A DNA stretch of 10,147 bases from CALRGE01 sp964365765 (GTDB lineage: Bacteria; Patescibacteriota; Gracilibacteria; UBA1369; 2-02-FULL-48-14), in NCBI GenBank assembly GCA_964365765.1, contig CAYIRB010000039.1:1-10147 (forward strand), written 5' to 3'. Below the pieces are notes generated by a model. The model made no database searches. It was not told the origin of the DNA and saw only the letters and a program-made list of their open reading frames with translations. Both the position numbers and the translations under genes were made by a program. Position 1 is the first letter of the stretch. The number at the start of each line of letters is the position of its first letter. Below are positions 1-7,127 of the stretch, in pieces.

Positions 1-91
1 ATAGTGTTGTACACATATAGTGTGAAGCGAGTAGATAAAAAATCTAATGATAAGGAATTTTGGCTCGCTAAATTCACCCCTTTAATTCCCC
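1..91. other. Leader region, no supported gene
   Basis: This AT-rich stretch precedes the first gene. I see no RNA gene, terminator or convincing promoter: a TTGTAC at 7-12 could serve as a -35 box, but no good -10 box lies at the right distance. Frame 1 is open from the window edge to about 147, so the tail of an upstream gene cannot be excluded, but its composition gives no support. Confidence 0.3.
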
Positions 92-393
92 ATGAACTAC
101 AAACACACTCAAATTGCTTCCTTCGGGTCACTTCAAGTGATTATTGATGAAAAATATTTACAAATTAAATTTGGCTACGGTATTTATAAAAAAAAGTTTT
201 TACTTAGTGATGTAATATCCGCTAAAATCGTAAAGAATCATTGGTATTTTGGTATTATGGATGGGGAATAAGAGGATGGTTATGGCCCAAGATGTGGATT
301 TACAATGTTTCCGGTTTTGATGCGGTTGAAATAAAACTGAAAAATGGTAAAATGTACAGGATAGGCACGGATGAACCAAAAAAATTAGAATAA
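92..393 (+). pseudogene. Frameshifted small PH-like domain protein
   Basis: Two reading frames together make one protein of about 100 residues. The first runs from ATG at 92 (MNYKHTQIASFGSLQVIIDE) through FGYGIYKKKFLLSDVISAKI and VKNHWYFG to a stop at 269-271. The second picks up at about 253 as YYGWGIRGWLWPKMWIYNVS and ends GTDEPKKLE at 391-393. Joining them needs one extra base, most simply one more T in the TTTT run at 247-250. The beta-rich pattern, with a C-terminal 'V-E-I-K-L-K-N-G-K-x-Y-R-I-G-T-D' strand pair, resembles small bacterial PH-like proteins. From memory, relatives often carry N-terminal membrane helices after the KHTQI start; here that part is missing, so an internal deletion is also possible. 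No Shine-Dalgarno is seen. The break may be real decay or a sequencing error. Function unknown. Confidence 0.65.
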
Positions 394-415
394 ACAATTC
401 TGCATTCAATTAAGT

Positions 416-670
416 ATGGAAACGACTGATATCTTAGGATACACTGCCGGAATTCTCGTGGTCATTTCTCTACTTCCTCAAACAATAAAAAGTTGGCGAA
501 CGAAGTCGACCAAGGATCTTTCCCTCTGGAGGTATATTATTTACTGTACAGGGTTGATTCTTTGGATTTATTATGCGGTTCTTATACAAAATGGGCCCGT
601 AGCGGTAATGAATACCGCCGGACTTTTACTCGCCCTTTCAATTTTAGGATTAAAGTTAAAGTACAAATAG
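416..670 (+). CDS. SemiSWEET-type sugar transporter (PQ-loop family)
   Basis: This 84-residue integral membrane protein has three predicted helices, about residues 5-24, 38-57 and 61-80, which is the size and layout of a bacterial SemiSWEET. SemiSWEETs work as dimers and pass sugars across the cytoplasmic membrane along their gradient. The signature Pro21-Gln22 (SLLPQTIKSWRTKSTKDLSL) lies at the end of helix 1 and is followed by the usual basic loop. Trp50 and Asn66 have the spacing of the Trp-Asn pair lining the sugar pocket in characterised members. The start is ATG at 416, 22 bases after the preceding gene, with no Shine-Dalgarno. The substrate cannot be read from sequence. The next gene begins 15 bases after the stop, so co-transcription is likely. 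Family assignment is firm; the sugar role is from family knowledge. Confidence 0.88.
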   Translation: METTDILGYTAGILVVISLLPQTIKSWRTKSTKDLSLWRYIIYCTGLILWIYYAVLIQNGPVAVMNTAGLLLALSILGLKLKYK

Positions 671-685
671 CTAATACCACAGCTT

Positions 686-940
686 ATGGAAAAACAATAT
701 CTTGATGGAACTTTAATCGCGCGATTTCACTCCGAAGCGGACTCCGTAACAATTCAGAGGAGACTTACCGAATTGGGATTAAAATTTGAAACATGTGATA
801 AACCCGACTTAAAAGGGTTGTACGTTATAAGGACAGCGGAAGGCGCCGAAAAAGAGACAATAACAGCCATCAGAGCAAAGTTCTCCCATAGAATGCTCCG
901 GTTCGTGGAGTTGGCGGCGGCCAGGACGCCTCAAACATAA
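686..940 (+). CDS. Small unrecognised protein, ferredoxin-like pattern
   Basis: I do not recognise this 84-residue soluble protein. It has no membrane segment or signal peptide. Predicted elements run strand (GTLIARF, about 7-14), helix (DSVTIQRRLTELG, 19-31), strand (LKFETC), strand (GLYVIRTAEG, 44-53), helix (KETITAIRAKF, 56-66) and strand (MLRFVELAAA, 70-79). This beta-alpha-beta-beta-alpha-beta order fits a ferredoxin-like or ACT-like fold, an inference from pattern only. There is a single cysteine (Cys37), so no metal cluster is suggested. It sits between the SemiSWEET gene and the amidohydrolase gene with gaps of 15 and 24 bases, which supports a shared transcript. The ATG start at 686 has no Shine-Dalgarno, as elsewhere in the window. 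It is probably a real gene because of its tight spacing and balanced composition. Confidence 0.7.
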   Translation: MEKQYLDGTLIARFHSEADSVTIQRRLTELGLKFETCDKPDLKGLYVIRTAEGAEKETITAIRAKFSHRMLRFVELAAARTPQT

Positions 941-964
941 GGTATTTAATAAATCCACCCACAC

Positions 965-2161
965 GTGCCTAACAAGTTTGTAATCGCGGGAACCGGAATC
1001 GTACTCATTGCCATTTTGGGAATTTCCGCCGCGCTGCAAAATCCGCAAGAAAAAACCGAACTTACCGTGGAAGAGGCTTATTGGGAACAAATTTTTGCCA
1101 AGGCTTTTGAAGAAATTGATTGTCCGGAGCCGCCGGAACGGAATTTTCCCGACAACTACTATAGCGGACCGATGATAGATACGCACATTCACATGCAAAG
1201 TCTTCCGGACGGAGCACCAGGGCTTCCGATAGAAGAATACAGCGGCTCCAATATCGGAACCAAACGCAGTGTAAGCGAGTGGGTCTGCATGATGGACTAT
1301 GAAGGCACAAGTAAAGTCTTCGCTTTTTTCCCCGCTTGGCGACCCATTACAAACGAGTCGCTCGAGCTGGTTAAAAGAACCTTGGAAATGTATCCGGACC
1401 GCTTTGTTCCCTTTCTCATGACTCCCGATAGCGACGGGGATCCGAACGGTTTTGTCACGGTGGACGCCGCGGAGTTGAAGTCCATGCTCAACATTTACCC
1501 GGGACTGGTGAAAGGGTTCGGGGAGATCGGTTTGTACGGACATCCGGGCGGAGCTCCGGCGCTTCATCCCGATTCGGAACGGCTGACGGAAATTTATCCT
1601 GTTGTGCGTGAGAACAAATTGTTGGTTTATTTCCATTTGGGCGAAGGACAAAAAGCGGAGTGGGAAAGAGCGCTGGAAGCCAACCCGGACATCACTTTTA
1701 TTTGGCACGGAGACCAATTGATCGATTGCGGATCTTGCGACGGCACTCTGGACGATGTGGCGGAAATTCTCGAAAATCATCCCAACGTTTACTATGGAGT
1801 TGATGAACTCTACGGGGATGTCTTTCTTTTAAACGACAATCACAGCAAGGAAGAATTCATAGCGCATTTTGAAGATTACGGGCCTTTGCTCGAAGAAGAT
1901 TTGGCGACATGGAAAGAATTCATTGAAACTCATCCCGATCAAGTCTTGTGGGGCACCGACAGAGGAGTGGGGTCGACGTGGTCCTTGGACACGGACGTAG
2001 CGCTAACCTTAAACACCTACACCCGCGCTTTCATCGGACAACTGGATCCCGCGGTCCGGGAAAAATTCGCTTATAAGAACGCCGAGCGCTTGCTGGCTCG
2101 CACAGCGCCCTATTACGCCTTGATTTTTTCCCAAAGGCCATTATCTTATCCGCGCTACTGA
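965..2161 (+). CDS. Exported or membrane-anchored amidohydrolase (TIM-barrel metal hydrolase)
   Basis: This 398-residue protein belongs to the amidohydrolase-2 type of metal-dependent TIM-barrel hydrolases and decarboxylases. Residues 4-24 form a hydrophobic segment after one lysine, reading as a signal peptide or membrane anchor, so the enzyme likely acts outside the membrane. The barrel begins at DTHIH (His74, His76, the HxH metal site). It continues with GEIGL (Glu187), VYFHLGEG (His224), FIWHGDQ (His248) and WGTDRG (Asp332), and ends with the typical KNAERLL motif near residue 371. These supply the expected metal ligands and catalytic Asp, so the enzyme looks intact. The substrate is unknown; related enzymes act on lactones, amides or aromatic acids. 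The start is GTG at 965, which keeps the hydrophobic segment. The stop TGA lies 13 bases before the ATP synthase operon. C-terminal residues 381-398 are an uncharacterised tail. Confidence 0.85.
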   Translation: MPNKFVIAGTGIVLIAILGISAALQNPQEKTELTVEEAYWEQIFAKAFEEIDCPEPPERNFPDNYYSGPMIDTHIHMQSLPDGAPGLPIEEYSGSNIGTKRSVSEWVCMMDYEGTSKVFAFFPAWRPITNESLELVKRTLEMYPDRFVPFLMTPDSDGDPNGFVTVDAAELKSMLNIYPGLVKGFGEIGLYGHPGGAPALHPDSERLTEIYPVVRENKLLVYFHLGEGQKAEWERALEANPDITFIWHGDQLIDCGSCDGTLDDVAEILENHPNVYYGVDELYGDVFLLNDNHSKEEFIAHFEDYGPLLEEDLATWKEFIETHPDQVLWGTDRGVGSTWSLDTDVALTLNTYTRAFIGQLDPAVREKFAYKNAERLLARTAPYYALIFSQRPLSYPRY

Positions 2162-2174
2162 TTTACAAATCCCC

Positions 2175-2447
2175 TTGAAAGATAAGAATAAACAAACATC
2201 GGACTTAATCTTAAGCTACAGAGATCATTTTCAGATCACCATGAAAATCGCTTTTACCACGATTGGCTTGATGGCGTTGTTTGGCGGAACAGGTTACTAC
2301 ATCGACAAGAAAATTGATACTTTCCCCATATTATTCATCATCGGTCTTGTGATTTCCTTCCCTTTGATACAGATTCTTGTTTACAAGCAGACGAAAGGTC
2401 TGATAAATAGTTCCGAAGGAAGCAAAAGTGAGCTAACTAAAAAATAA
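2175..2447 (+). CDS. atpZ: AtpZ/AtpI-like ATP synthase accessory protein
   Basis: This is a 90-residue protein with two predicted membrane helices, about 22-42 and 50-70, joined by a short loop. The motif GGTGYYIDKKIDTFPILFII is the hallmark of the small 'ATPase gene 1' family at the head of many F-type ATP synthase operons. Members are thought to help assemble the c-ring or carry divalent cations; neither can be shown here. The chosen start is TTG at 2175, which gives a polar N-terminal tail. ATG at 2241 (residue 23) is an alternative but would begin right at the first helix. It lies 13 bases after the amidohydrolase and 11 before atpB, so it is the first gene of the operon. Family call is fairly sure from motif and position; the symbol is by analogy. 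Confidence 0.8.
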   Translation: MKDKNKQTSDLILSYRDHFQITMKIAFTTIGLMALFGGTGYYIDKKIDTFPILFIIGLVISFPLIQILVYKQTKGLINSSEGSKSELTKK

Positions 2448-2458
2448 CGCTACGCGCG

Positions 2459-3244
2459 ATGGAAGAAATCAGCTTGCCGGCACAGGAAATAATGAAAATC
2501 GGATCGATTTCGATAAGCAACTCTTTTGCCGCGACGGTTCTTTCAAGTCTTTTGATTATTTTTGTCGCCTTCCTTATAAGAAGAAAAGCTGGAATAGTTC
2601 CGAGCAGACTTCAAGTGGCTTTTGAGATGATTCTTGAATTTTTTCTCGGTCAACTGACCTTGGCTTTGGATAATGAAAAGAGAGCCCGCAAGATTCTTCC
2701 TTTGATTATGACGATTTTCTTGATTATTCTGCTTTCGAATCAATTTTTCCTCCTGCCACTGGTGGGCGCGGTGGTAACGGAGGGCCATGGCGGACTTGAA
2801 GAGCATTTTTTCAGAGTGCCGACCTCGGATTACAGTTTAACCGTGGCTTTCGCGGCATTGGTGATTATTCTTTCCCATGTGCTTGCCTTGGCAATCGCTC
2901 CAATGAATCACATAAATAATTTCATCAGGTTCAAATCATTGTTAAAGATCAGAAAATTCAGCGACGTACCAAACGCCTTAATCGAATTTTTCCTGGGAAT
3001 TTTGGAAGTCATCGGGGAGTTGGCAAAAATCATTTCGCTGGCGACTCGTCTTTTCGGCAATATATTCTCGGGCGAAATTATTATTGTCATCGTGTCCGGA
3101 CTTATGTTTTACACGCAGTTTTTGGTGCCGATTCCCTTCTATCTTCTGGGTATTTTGGCGGGACTCGTGCAGGCCTTTGTGTTTACCATCCTCAGTCTCT
3201 TGTTCATAAGCGGGACTATTCGTCACGCCGAGCACGCGCATTAA
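2459..3244 (+). CDS. atpB: F-type ATP synthase subunit a
   Basis: Subunit a forms the two half-channels that bring the coupling ion to and from the c-ring. This 261-residue protein has five or six predicted membrane helices. The key helix reads SLATRLFGNIFSGE and contains the essential Arg197 (E. coli Arg210), Asn201 and Glu206 (E. coli Glu219). The last helix carries Gln238 (E. coli Gln252) in GLVQAFVFTILSLLFIS. The position matching E. coli His245 is Gly231, a common change outside proteobacteria. The loop near 105-120 (EGHGGLEEHFF) is acidic and histidine-rich, and the tail HAEHAH also has three histidines. ATG at 2459 has no Shine-Dalgarno, and the gene follows the atpZ-like gene by 11 bases. 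Length is within the family range. Confidence 0.96.
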   Translation: MEEISLPAQEIMKIGSISISNSFAATVLSSLLIIFVAFLIRRKAGIVPSRLQVAFEMILEFFLGQLTLALDNEKRARKILPLIMTIFLIILLSNQFFLLPLVGAVVTEGHGGLEEHFFRVPTSDYSLTVAFAALVIILSHVLALAIAPMNHINNFIRFKSLLKIRKFSDVPNALIEFFLGILEVIGELAKIISLATRLFGNIFSGEIIIVIVSGLMFYTQFLVPIPFYLLGILAGLVQAFVFTILSLLFISGTIRHAEHAH

Positions 3245-3286
3245 ATCAATCATCCATAATATTATTTTTCTAACCCCTTAAACTTT

Positions 3287-3517
3287 ATGGAAGCAGAATC
3301 AATGAAATTACTGGCCGCCGCCCTATCAATAGGATTCGGAGCCGTCGGAGCCGCCATCGGCGAAGGCATGATGGCCAGCAAGGCGATGGACGGAATGGCG
3401 AGAAATCCGGAAATGGCCAACAAACTTTTTACCAACATGATTGTCGGTATGGCGATTATCGAGTCAAACTCAATTTACGCCCTTGTGGTATCCTTGATAA
3501 TCTTGTTCGTTTCTTAA
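3287..3517 (+). CDS. atpE: F-type ATP synthase subunit c, two-carboxylate type
   Basis: Subunit c is the hairpin that builds the rotating ring. The 76-residue protein has helix 1 at about 8-32, the polar loop ARNPE (Arg39, Asn40, Pro41) and helix 2 at about 50-75. Helix 1 carries the small-residue packing pattern (Ala19, Gly21, Ala23, Gly25, Gly27). The ion-carrying carboxylate is Glu59 in GMAIIESNSIY. Aligning on the loop arginine puts Glu26 at the place of Gln32 in Ilyobacter tartaricus; Ser60 and Tyr64 match its Ser66 and Tyr70. A glutamate in both helices is the motif described for the Na+-driven ring of Fusobacterium nucleatum. The gene lies after a 42-base gap, the widest in the operon, which holds no terminator. 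Abundant c protein is usually needed, yet no Shine-Dalgarno is present. Confidence 0.96.
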   Translation: MEAESMKLLAAALSIGFGAVGAAIGEGMMASKAMDGMARNPEMANKLFTNMIVGMAIIESNSIYALVVSLIILFVS

Positions 3518-3538
3518 TTTTATTACAGCAAACACATT

Positions 3539-4045
3539 ATGGAAGCTCTGTCCAAATTGGGAATAAATCCTTGGAGCATACTGCTGTACCTGATTAACTT
3601 GGGTTCCGTATTGCTTGTAATGACCTATCTTTTATACAAGCCGATTCTGGGTTTTATCGACAAGCGGAGAAAAGAAATTTCCGACAGTATCGAGGAGGCT
3701 AAAATTCTTCGCGACGAATTCGATAACACTCTCGCGAAATCCGAAAAAGAAAAGAAGGCGATCGAGGCGAAGTTCCGCGACGAAATGTCGAATCTCAAGA
3801 AGTATATAGAGGAAAAAAGGAGCGAGCTTGTTAAAGAAATGGAAGTCGCTCGCACCGAAATGATGGCTAAGGCTCAATCCGAAATTGATGAAAAGAAAGC
3901 TGTCATTATGAAGGAAGCGGAAGCGGCGACGATGGCGCTTATTAAAAAAGTTATTTTGGAAATCGTACAAAATAAAGTTCCGGAGAATGTTATTCAAGAC
4001 AGCATCAAGGAAGCTTGGCATCATTATAAAATTAAAAATGTTTAA
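3539..4045 (+). CDS. atpF: F-type ATP synthase subunit b
   Basis: Subunit b is the outer stalk that holds the catalytic head still against rotation. The 168-residue protein has one N-terminal membrane helix at about 12-33, followed by the conserved YKPI (33-36) and the charged turn DKRRKEI. Residues about 38-140 form a long, highly charged helix rich in Glu, Lys and Ala with no prolines, as expected for the paired-helix stalk. The last part (KVPENVIQDSIKEAW) would contact subunit delta. Only one b-type gene is present, so a homodimer is likely. The start is ATG at 3539, 21 bases after atpE and without a Shine-Dalgarno. Its last 8 bases overlap the start of atpH, suggesting translational coupling. 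Confidence 0.94.
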   Translation: MEALSKLGINPWSILLYLINLGSVLLVMTYLLYKPILGFIDKRRKEISDSIEEAKILRDEFDNTLAKSEKEKKAIEAKFRDEMSNLKKYIEEKRSELVKEMEVARTEMMAKAQSEIDEKKAVIMKEAEAATMALIKKVILEIVQNKVPENVIQDSIKEAWHHYKIKNV

Positions 4046-4721
4046 AGATTTTCTATCCGCTTTGGTTTACGAAATGCTCGCGTTTGCGGCCAAAAATCCT
4101 GAAAGAAAGGAGTCCGAAATGACGAACTTGAGAATCCCGGCCGTGTTCAAGGAATACCTTGCTCAAGCGGGCGAAAACGAGTTGGCGAAAGATTTTAAAC
4201 TGATAATCCAATTCTTGAGTGATGGCGACGTCAAAAATTTAAAGCTTAAAAAAAGTAAATTTTTTAAAGCTCTTGTGCGCTTTTTAACTGAAAATCTGGC
4301 GGGCAAACTTGATAAGCTGCCGAGCGAATTCTACCTTCTTCCGCAAAAAAAGCAGGAAGAAGTCATTGATAAGCTCATCGCCAGCGAAAGTCTTGTCGCG
4401 AGAGCCTTAAAAAATTTATTGGTGGTAAATTCATACCAGGAAATCGCTTCCGAAATTACCGAACTCGCGCGAAATATCGCCGACGCTCCCTACCTGGTGG
4501 TGCAGTCTCCGCGGGGAATGGACGGCGAGTTAAAAACTGAAATCCGTGGAAAATTAAACGCTGATTTCGAATCCGGTTTCCCTATTTTCCAAATTAATAA
4601 AAACCTGATTGGCGGACTCAGGGTTTTCGCGAACGGTCATTCTCATGATTACTCTTGGTTGTCGCGTATTTCACGTATTTCTAAACTCACCAAAGGTGAG
4701 CTATCCCTAAAAAACTCATAA
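4038..4721 (+). CDS. atpH: F-type ATP synthase subunit delta, long and divergent
   Basis: Delta links the outer stalk to the top of the alpha-beta head. The assignment rests on position between atpF and atpA and on the C-terminal signature FPIFQINKNLIGGLRVFANG followed by HSHDYSWLSRI (about 181-211), typical of delta. The rest is poorly conserved: the N-terminal helical domain (1-135) is hard to align by eye. The protein has 227 residues against about 170-185 usual, so there is an insertion or added helices, possibly at 60-105, a lysine-rich stretch. I chose ATG at 4038, which gives MFKDFLSALVYEML and an 8-base overlap with atpF. An upstream in-frame start at 3987 would lie deep inside atpF and is unlikely. 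Only 1 base separates its stop from atpA. Confidence 0.88.
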   Translation: MFKDFLSALVYEMLAFAAKNPERKESEMTNLRIPAVFKEYLAQAGENELAKDFKLIIQFLSDGDVKNLKLKKSKFFKALVRFLTENLAGKLDKLPSEFYLLPQKKQEEVIDKLIASESLVARALKNLLVVNSYQEIASEITELARNIADAPYLVVQSPRGMDGELKTEIRGKLNADFESGFPIFQINKNLIGGLRVFANGHSHDYSWLSRISRISKLTKGELSLKNS

Positions 4722-4722
4722 T

Positions 4723-6231
4723 ATGTCAAAAGATACTCTGCACAGTTTTCTGGCACAGGTGGAATCGGCATTGGCGACGCTTGATGTCGAAGGCGAAAAA
4801 ATGGCCGCTGACGAAGGCGTGATTCAGTCTTACAAAGACGGAGTCATCCACGTTAAAGGTCTTTCCGGCCTTTGTATGAACGAAGTCGTTTCGATCGAAA
4901 GCGCGAACGCCGAAGCCCTTGTCATGAATCTGGAAAAGGACTCCGCTTACGCGCTCGTTCTTCAAGCCAGCAAGGAAGTCCGCGAAGGCGTTTTTGTTAA
5001 ATCGACGGGACGCTTTCTATCGATTGGCGTGAGTGAAGAAATAATTGGACGAATTGTTAATCCGCTGGGAAATCCTTTGGACGGAAAAGGTAAGATTAAA
5101 GTCGAGAAAGAAATGCCTCATGAAGCTCAAGCGCCTTCCGTCATGGTTAGAAAGTCGGTTCACCAACCTGTACAAACGGGCATCGTGTCGATTGACGCTT
5201 TGATTCCAATCGGAAGGGGACAACGCGAACTGATAATCGGCGACAGACAGACCGGCAAAACCACAATCGCGATTGATACGATTTTGAATCAAAAAGGTCA
5301 GAATATGATTTGCGTGTACGTTGCCATCGCGCAAAGAGAGGCGAAAACCGCGCAAGTCGTGGAAACTTTGAAAGCCCACGGGGCTATGGATTACACCGTC
5401 GTGGTTTCCGCTCCGGCTGCCGCCTCCGCGGTCATGCAATACCTTGCTCCATACGCCGGCTCCGCGATTGCCGAATACTTTATGGCGCAAGGAAAGGACG
5501 TATTGATAATTTACGACGATCTTTCAAAACACGCGGTGGCTTATCGAGAAATGTCCCTTCTTTTGAGAAGACCTCCGGGACGTGAAGCTTACCCGGGCGA
5601 TGTGTTTTATCTTCACAGCCGTTTATTGGAAAGAGCCGCGAAAATGAACGAAGAAAACGGAGGAGGTTCGATTACCGCGCTTCCGATTATTGAAACACAG
5701 GCCGCGGACGTATCGGCTTACATTCCCACGAACGTAATTTCCATCACGGACGGGCAGATTTTCTTGGAACCGAGCTTGTTCAATAAAGGAATCAGACCGG
5801 CGATCAACGTCGGTATTTCCGTTTCACGCGTGGGAGGCAGCGCGCAGACAAAAATCATGAAGAAAGTTTCCGGCACGGCGAAGCTGGATCTCGCTCAATA
5901 TTATGAACTCGAAGCATTTTCCCAGTTCGCCTCCGAGTTGGACGAAGCCACCAAGAAACAACTGACAAGAGGACAGCGCGTGGTTGAGGCCTTGAAACAG
6001 GGCCAGCACAAACCTTACACATTGTGGCAGGAGGTGCTCGTGCTTTACGCGGCTTCAAAGGGTTACCTTGATGCTTTGCCCGCGAGCGAAGTGGGGGAAA
6101 AGATGAAATCCCTACTCGCCCTTGTGGAATCCAATCACGGCGACCTCGTCAAACACATTGAGGAGAAAAAGGAGCTTGCTCCCGACATCGACGCAATGAT
6201 TAAAAAAACTTTAGATAAATTTTTTGCATAA
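4723..6231 (+). CDS. atpA: F-type ATP synthase subunit alpha
   Basis: Alpha forms the non-catalytic nucleotide sites of the alpha3-beta3 head and supplies the arginine finger to the catalytic sites. The 502-residue length is standard. The N-terminal beta-barrel runs to about residue 95, then the nucleotide-binding domain with Walker A GDRQTGKT (173-180, Lys179), and a C-terminal helical domain from about 380. The signature PAINVGISVSRVGGSAQ contains the arginine finger, Arg369. IETQAADVSAYIPTNVISIT is fully canonical. No key residue is missing. The start is ATG at 4723, one base after atpH, which fits re-initiation by the same ribosome since no Shine-Dalgarno is present. The identification is beyond doubt. 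Confidence 0.99.
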   Translation: MSKDTLHSFLAQVESALATLDVEGEKMAADEGVIQSYKDGVIHVKGLSGLCMNEVVSIESANAEALVMNLEKDSAYALVLQASKEVREGVFVKSTGRFLSIGVSEEIIGRIVNPLGNPLDGKGKIKVEKEMPHEAQAPSVMVRKSVHQPVQTGIVSIDALIPIGRGQRELIIGDRQTGKTTIAIDTILNQKGQNMICVYVAIAQREAKTAQVVETLKAHGAMDYTVVVSAPAAASAVMQYLAPYAGSAIAEYFMAQGKDVLIIYDDLSKHAVAYREMSLLLRRPPGREAYPGDVFYLHSRLLERAAKMNEENGGGSITALPIIETQAADVSAYIPTNVISITDGQIFLEPSLFNKGIRPAINVGISVSRVGGSAQTKIMKKVSGTAKLDLAQYYELEAFSQFASELDEATKKQLTRGQRVVEALKQGQHKPYTLWQEVLVLYAASKGYLDALPASEVGEKMKSLLALVESNHGDLVKHIEEKKELAPDIDAMIKKTLDKFFA

Positions 6232-6234
6232 ATT

Positions 6235-7110
6235 ATGTCCGGAGGACTTTTAGAAATCAGGAAGAAAATCTCGGGTATCAAAAATACTCGCAAGATTACG
6301 AAAGCGATGCAACTTGTTGCGGCGAGCAAAATGCGCCAGTTCCAAAAGCGCGCGGTTTCCACCAGAAGCTACGTTTGGGATCTTTTGAAAATCCTTGAAA
6401 ACAATATCGGAATCGAGAGCACTTACTCGGAACAACGCGAAAAAGGCAAAACTTTGTTTGTGCTTTACACTTCCGACAAAGGTCTTTGCGGGCCCTTGAA
6501 CAATAAACTCATAAACGGTCTTTTCAGGTCGGATACTTGGCATAAAACGGAAGATAAATTGTTGATTACCATCGGTAAAAAAAGCTACGACTTCGCAAAA
6601 AACAACAAAATTACGGTTGAAAAACATTTCGGCGGAGTGCCGGAAAAACTTTCCAATTTCGACGCGATACAAATAATCGAGAAAATTTTGGAATACTGGA
6701 AAAACGGCATTTGTAAGAAAATTATTTTCATCGCGCCGCACTACAAAAACTCCTTCACTTTCTATCCGGTTTTAAAAACTTTCCTTCCTTTTTCGAAGGA
6801 AATGATTCTTACGAATATCGAGAAGATGGAACCCACCGCGGCGAAAAAAGATGACTATATGATTTTCGACCCCTCGCAAAAAGAAGTTGTGGGAAGTCTC
6901 CACGAGCAGATCATTTCTTCTCTTTTTGTGCAGTCTTTCTTGGAGTTGAAGGCCAGTGAATATTCAAGCCGAATGATGGCCATGCAGAGTGCGACGGATT
7001 CAGCGGATAGGATTACAAACGAACTATCAATCACCTACAATAAGGCTCGCCAGCAGGCGATAACGCAAGAAATCGCGGAGCTTGTCGGTGCCAGTGATGC
7101 CATTTTCTAA
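6235..7110 (+). CDS. atpG: F-type ATP synthase subunit gamma
   Basis: Gamma is the central shaft that turns inside the alpha3-beta3 head and couples it to the c-ring. The 291-residue protein begins with the conserved helix LLEIRKKISGIKNTRKITKA and MQLVAASKM (5-33). It has the mid-domain motif TSDKGLCGPLN (79-89) and ends with the matching helix ITYNKARQQAITQEIAELVG. N- and C-terminal helices form the coiled coil of the shaft, and both are intact. The middle (about 90-220) is divergent and lysine-rich, as usual for this subunit. The start is ATG at 6235, 3 bases after atpA, with no Shine-Dalgarno. A gap of 17 bases leads to atpD. Confidence 0.98.
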   Translation: MSGGLLEIRKKISGIKNTRKITKAMQLVAASKMRQFQKRAVSTRSYVWDLLKILENNIGIESTYSEQREKGKTLFVLYTSDKGLCGPLNNKLINGLFRSDTWHKTEDKLLITIGKKSYDFAKNNKITVEKHFGGVPEKLSNFDAIQIIEKILEYWKNGICKKIIFIAPHYKNSFTFYPVLKTFLPFSKEMILTNIEKMEPTAAKKDDYMIFDPSQKEVVGSLHEQIISSLFVQSFLELKASEYSSRMMAMQSATDSADRITNELSITYNKARQQAITQEIAELVGASDAIF

Positions 7111-7127
7111 ACTTAAAATCCTTAACA

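Noticed and set aside
1..147. Open frame 1 from the window edge
   Set aside because: It has no start in view and overlaps the gene at 92. About 48 open codons can arise by chance, so a partial gene cannot be claimed.
809..1780. Long open frame of 323 codons on the minus strand
   Set aside because: It lies antisense to the amidohydrolase gene, whose protein has clear metal-site motifs. The antisense translation is basic and low in recognisable pattern, so it is a shadow frame.
3987..4037. Upstream start for atpH
   Set aside because: It would overlap atpF by 59 bases and add residues unlike any delta N-terminus; ATG at 4038 is more natural.
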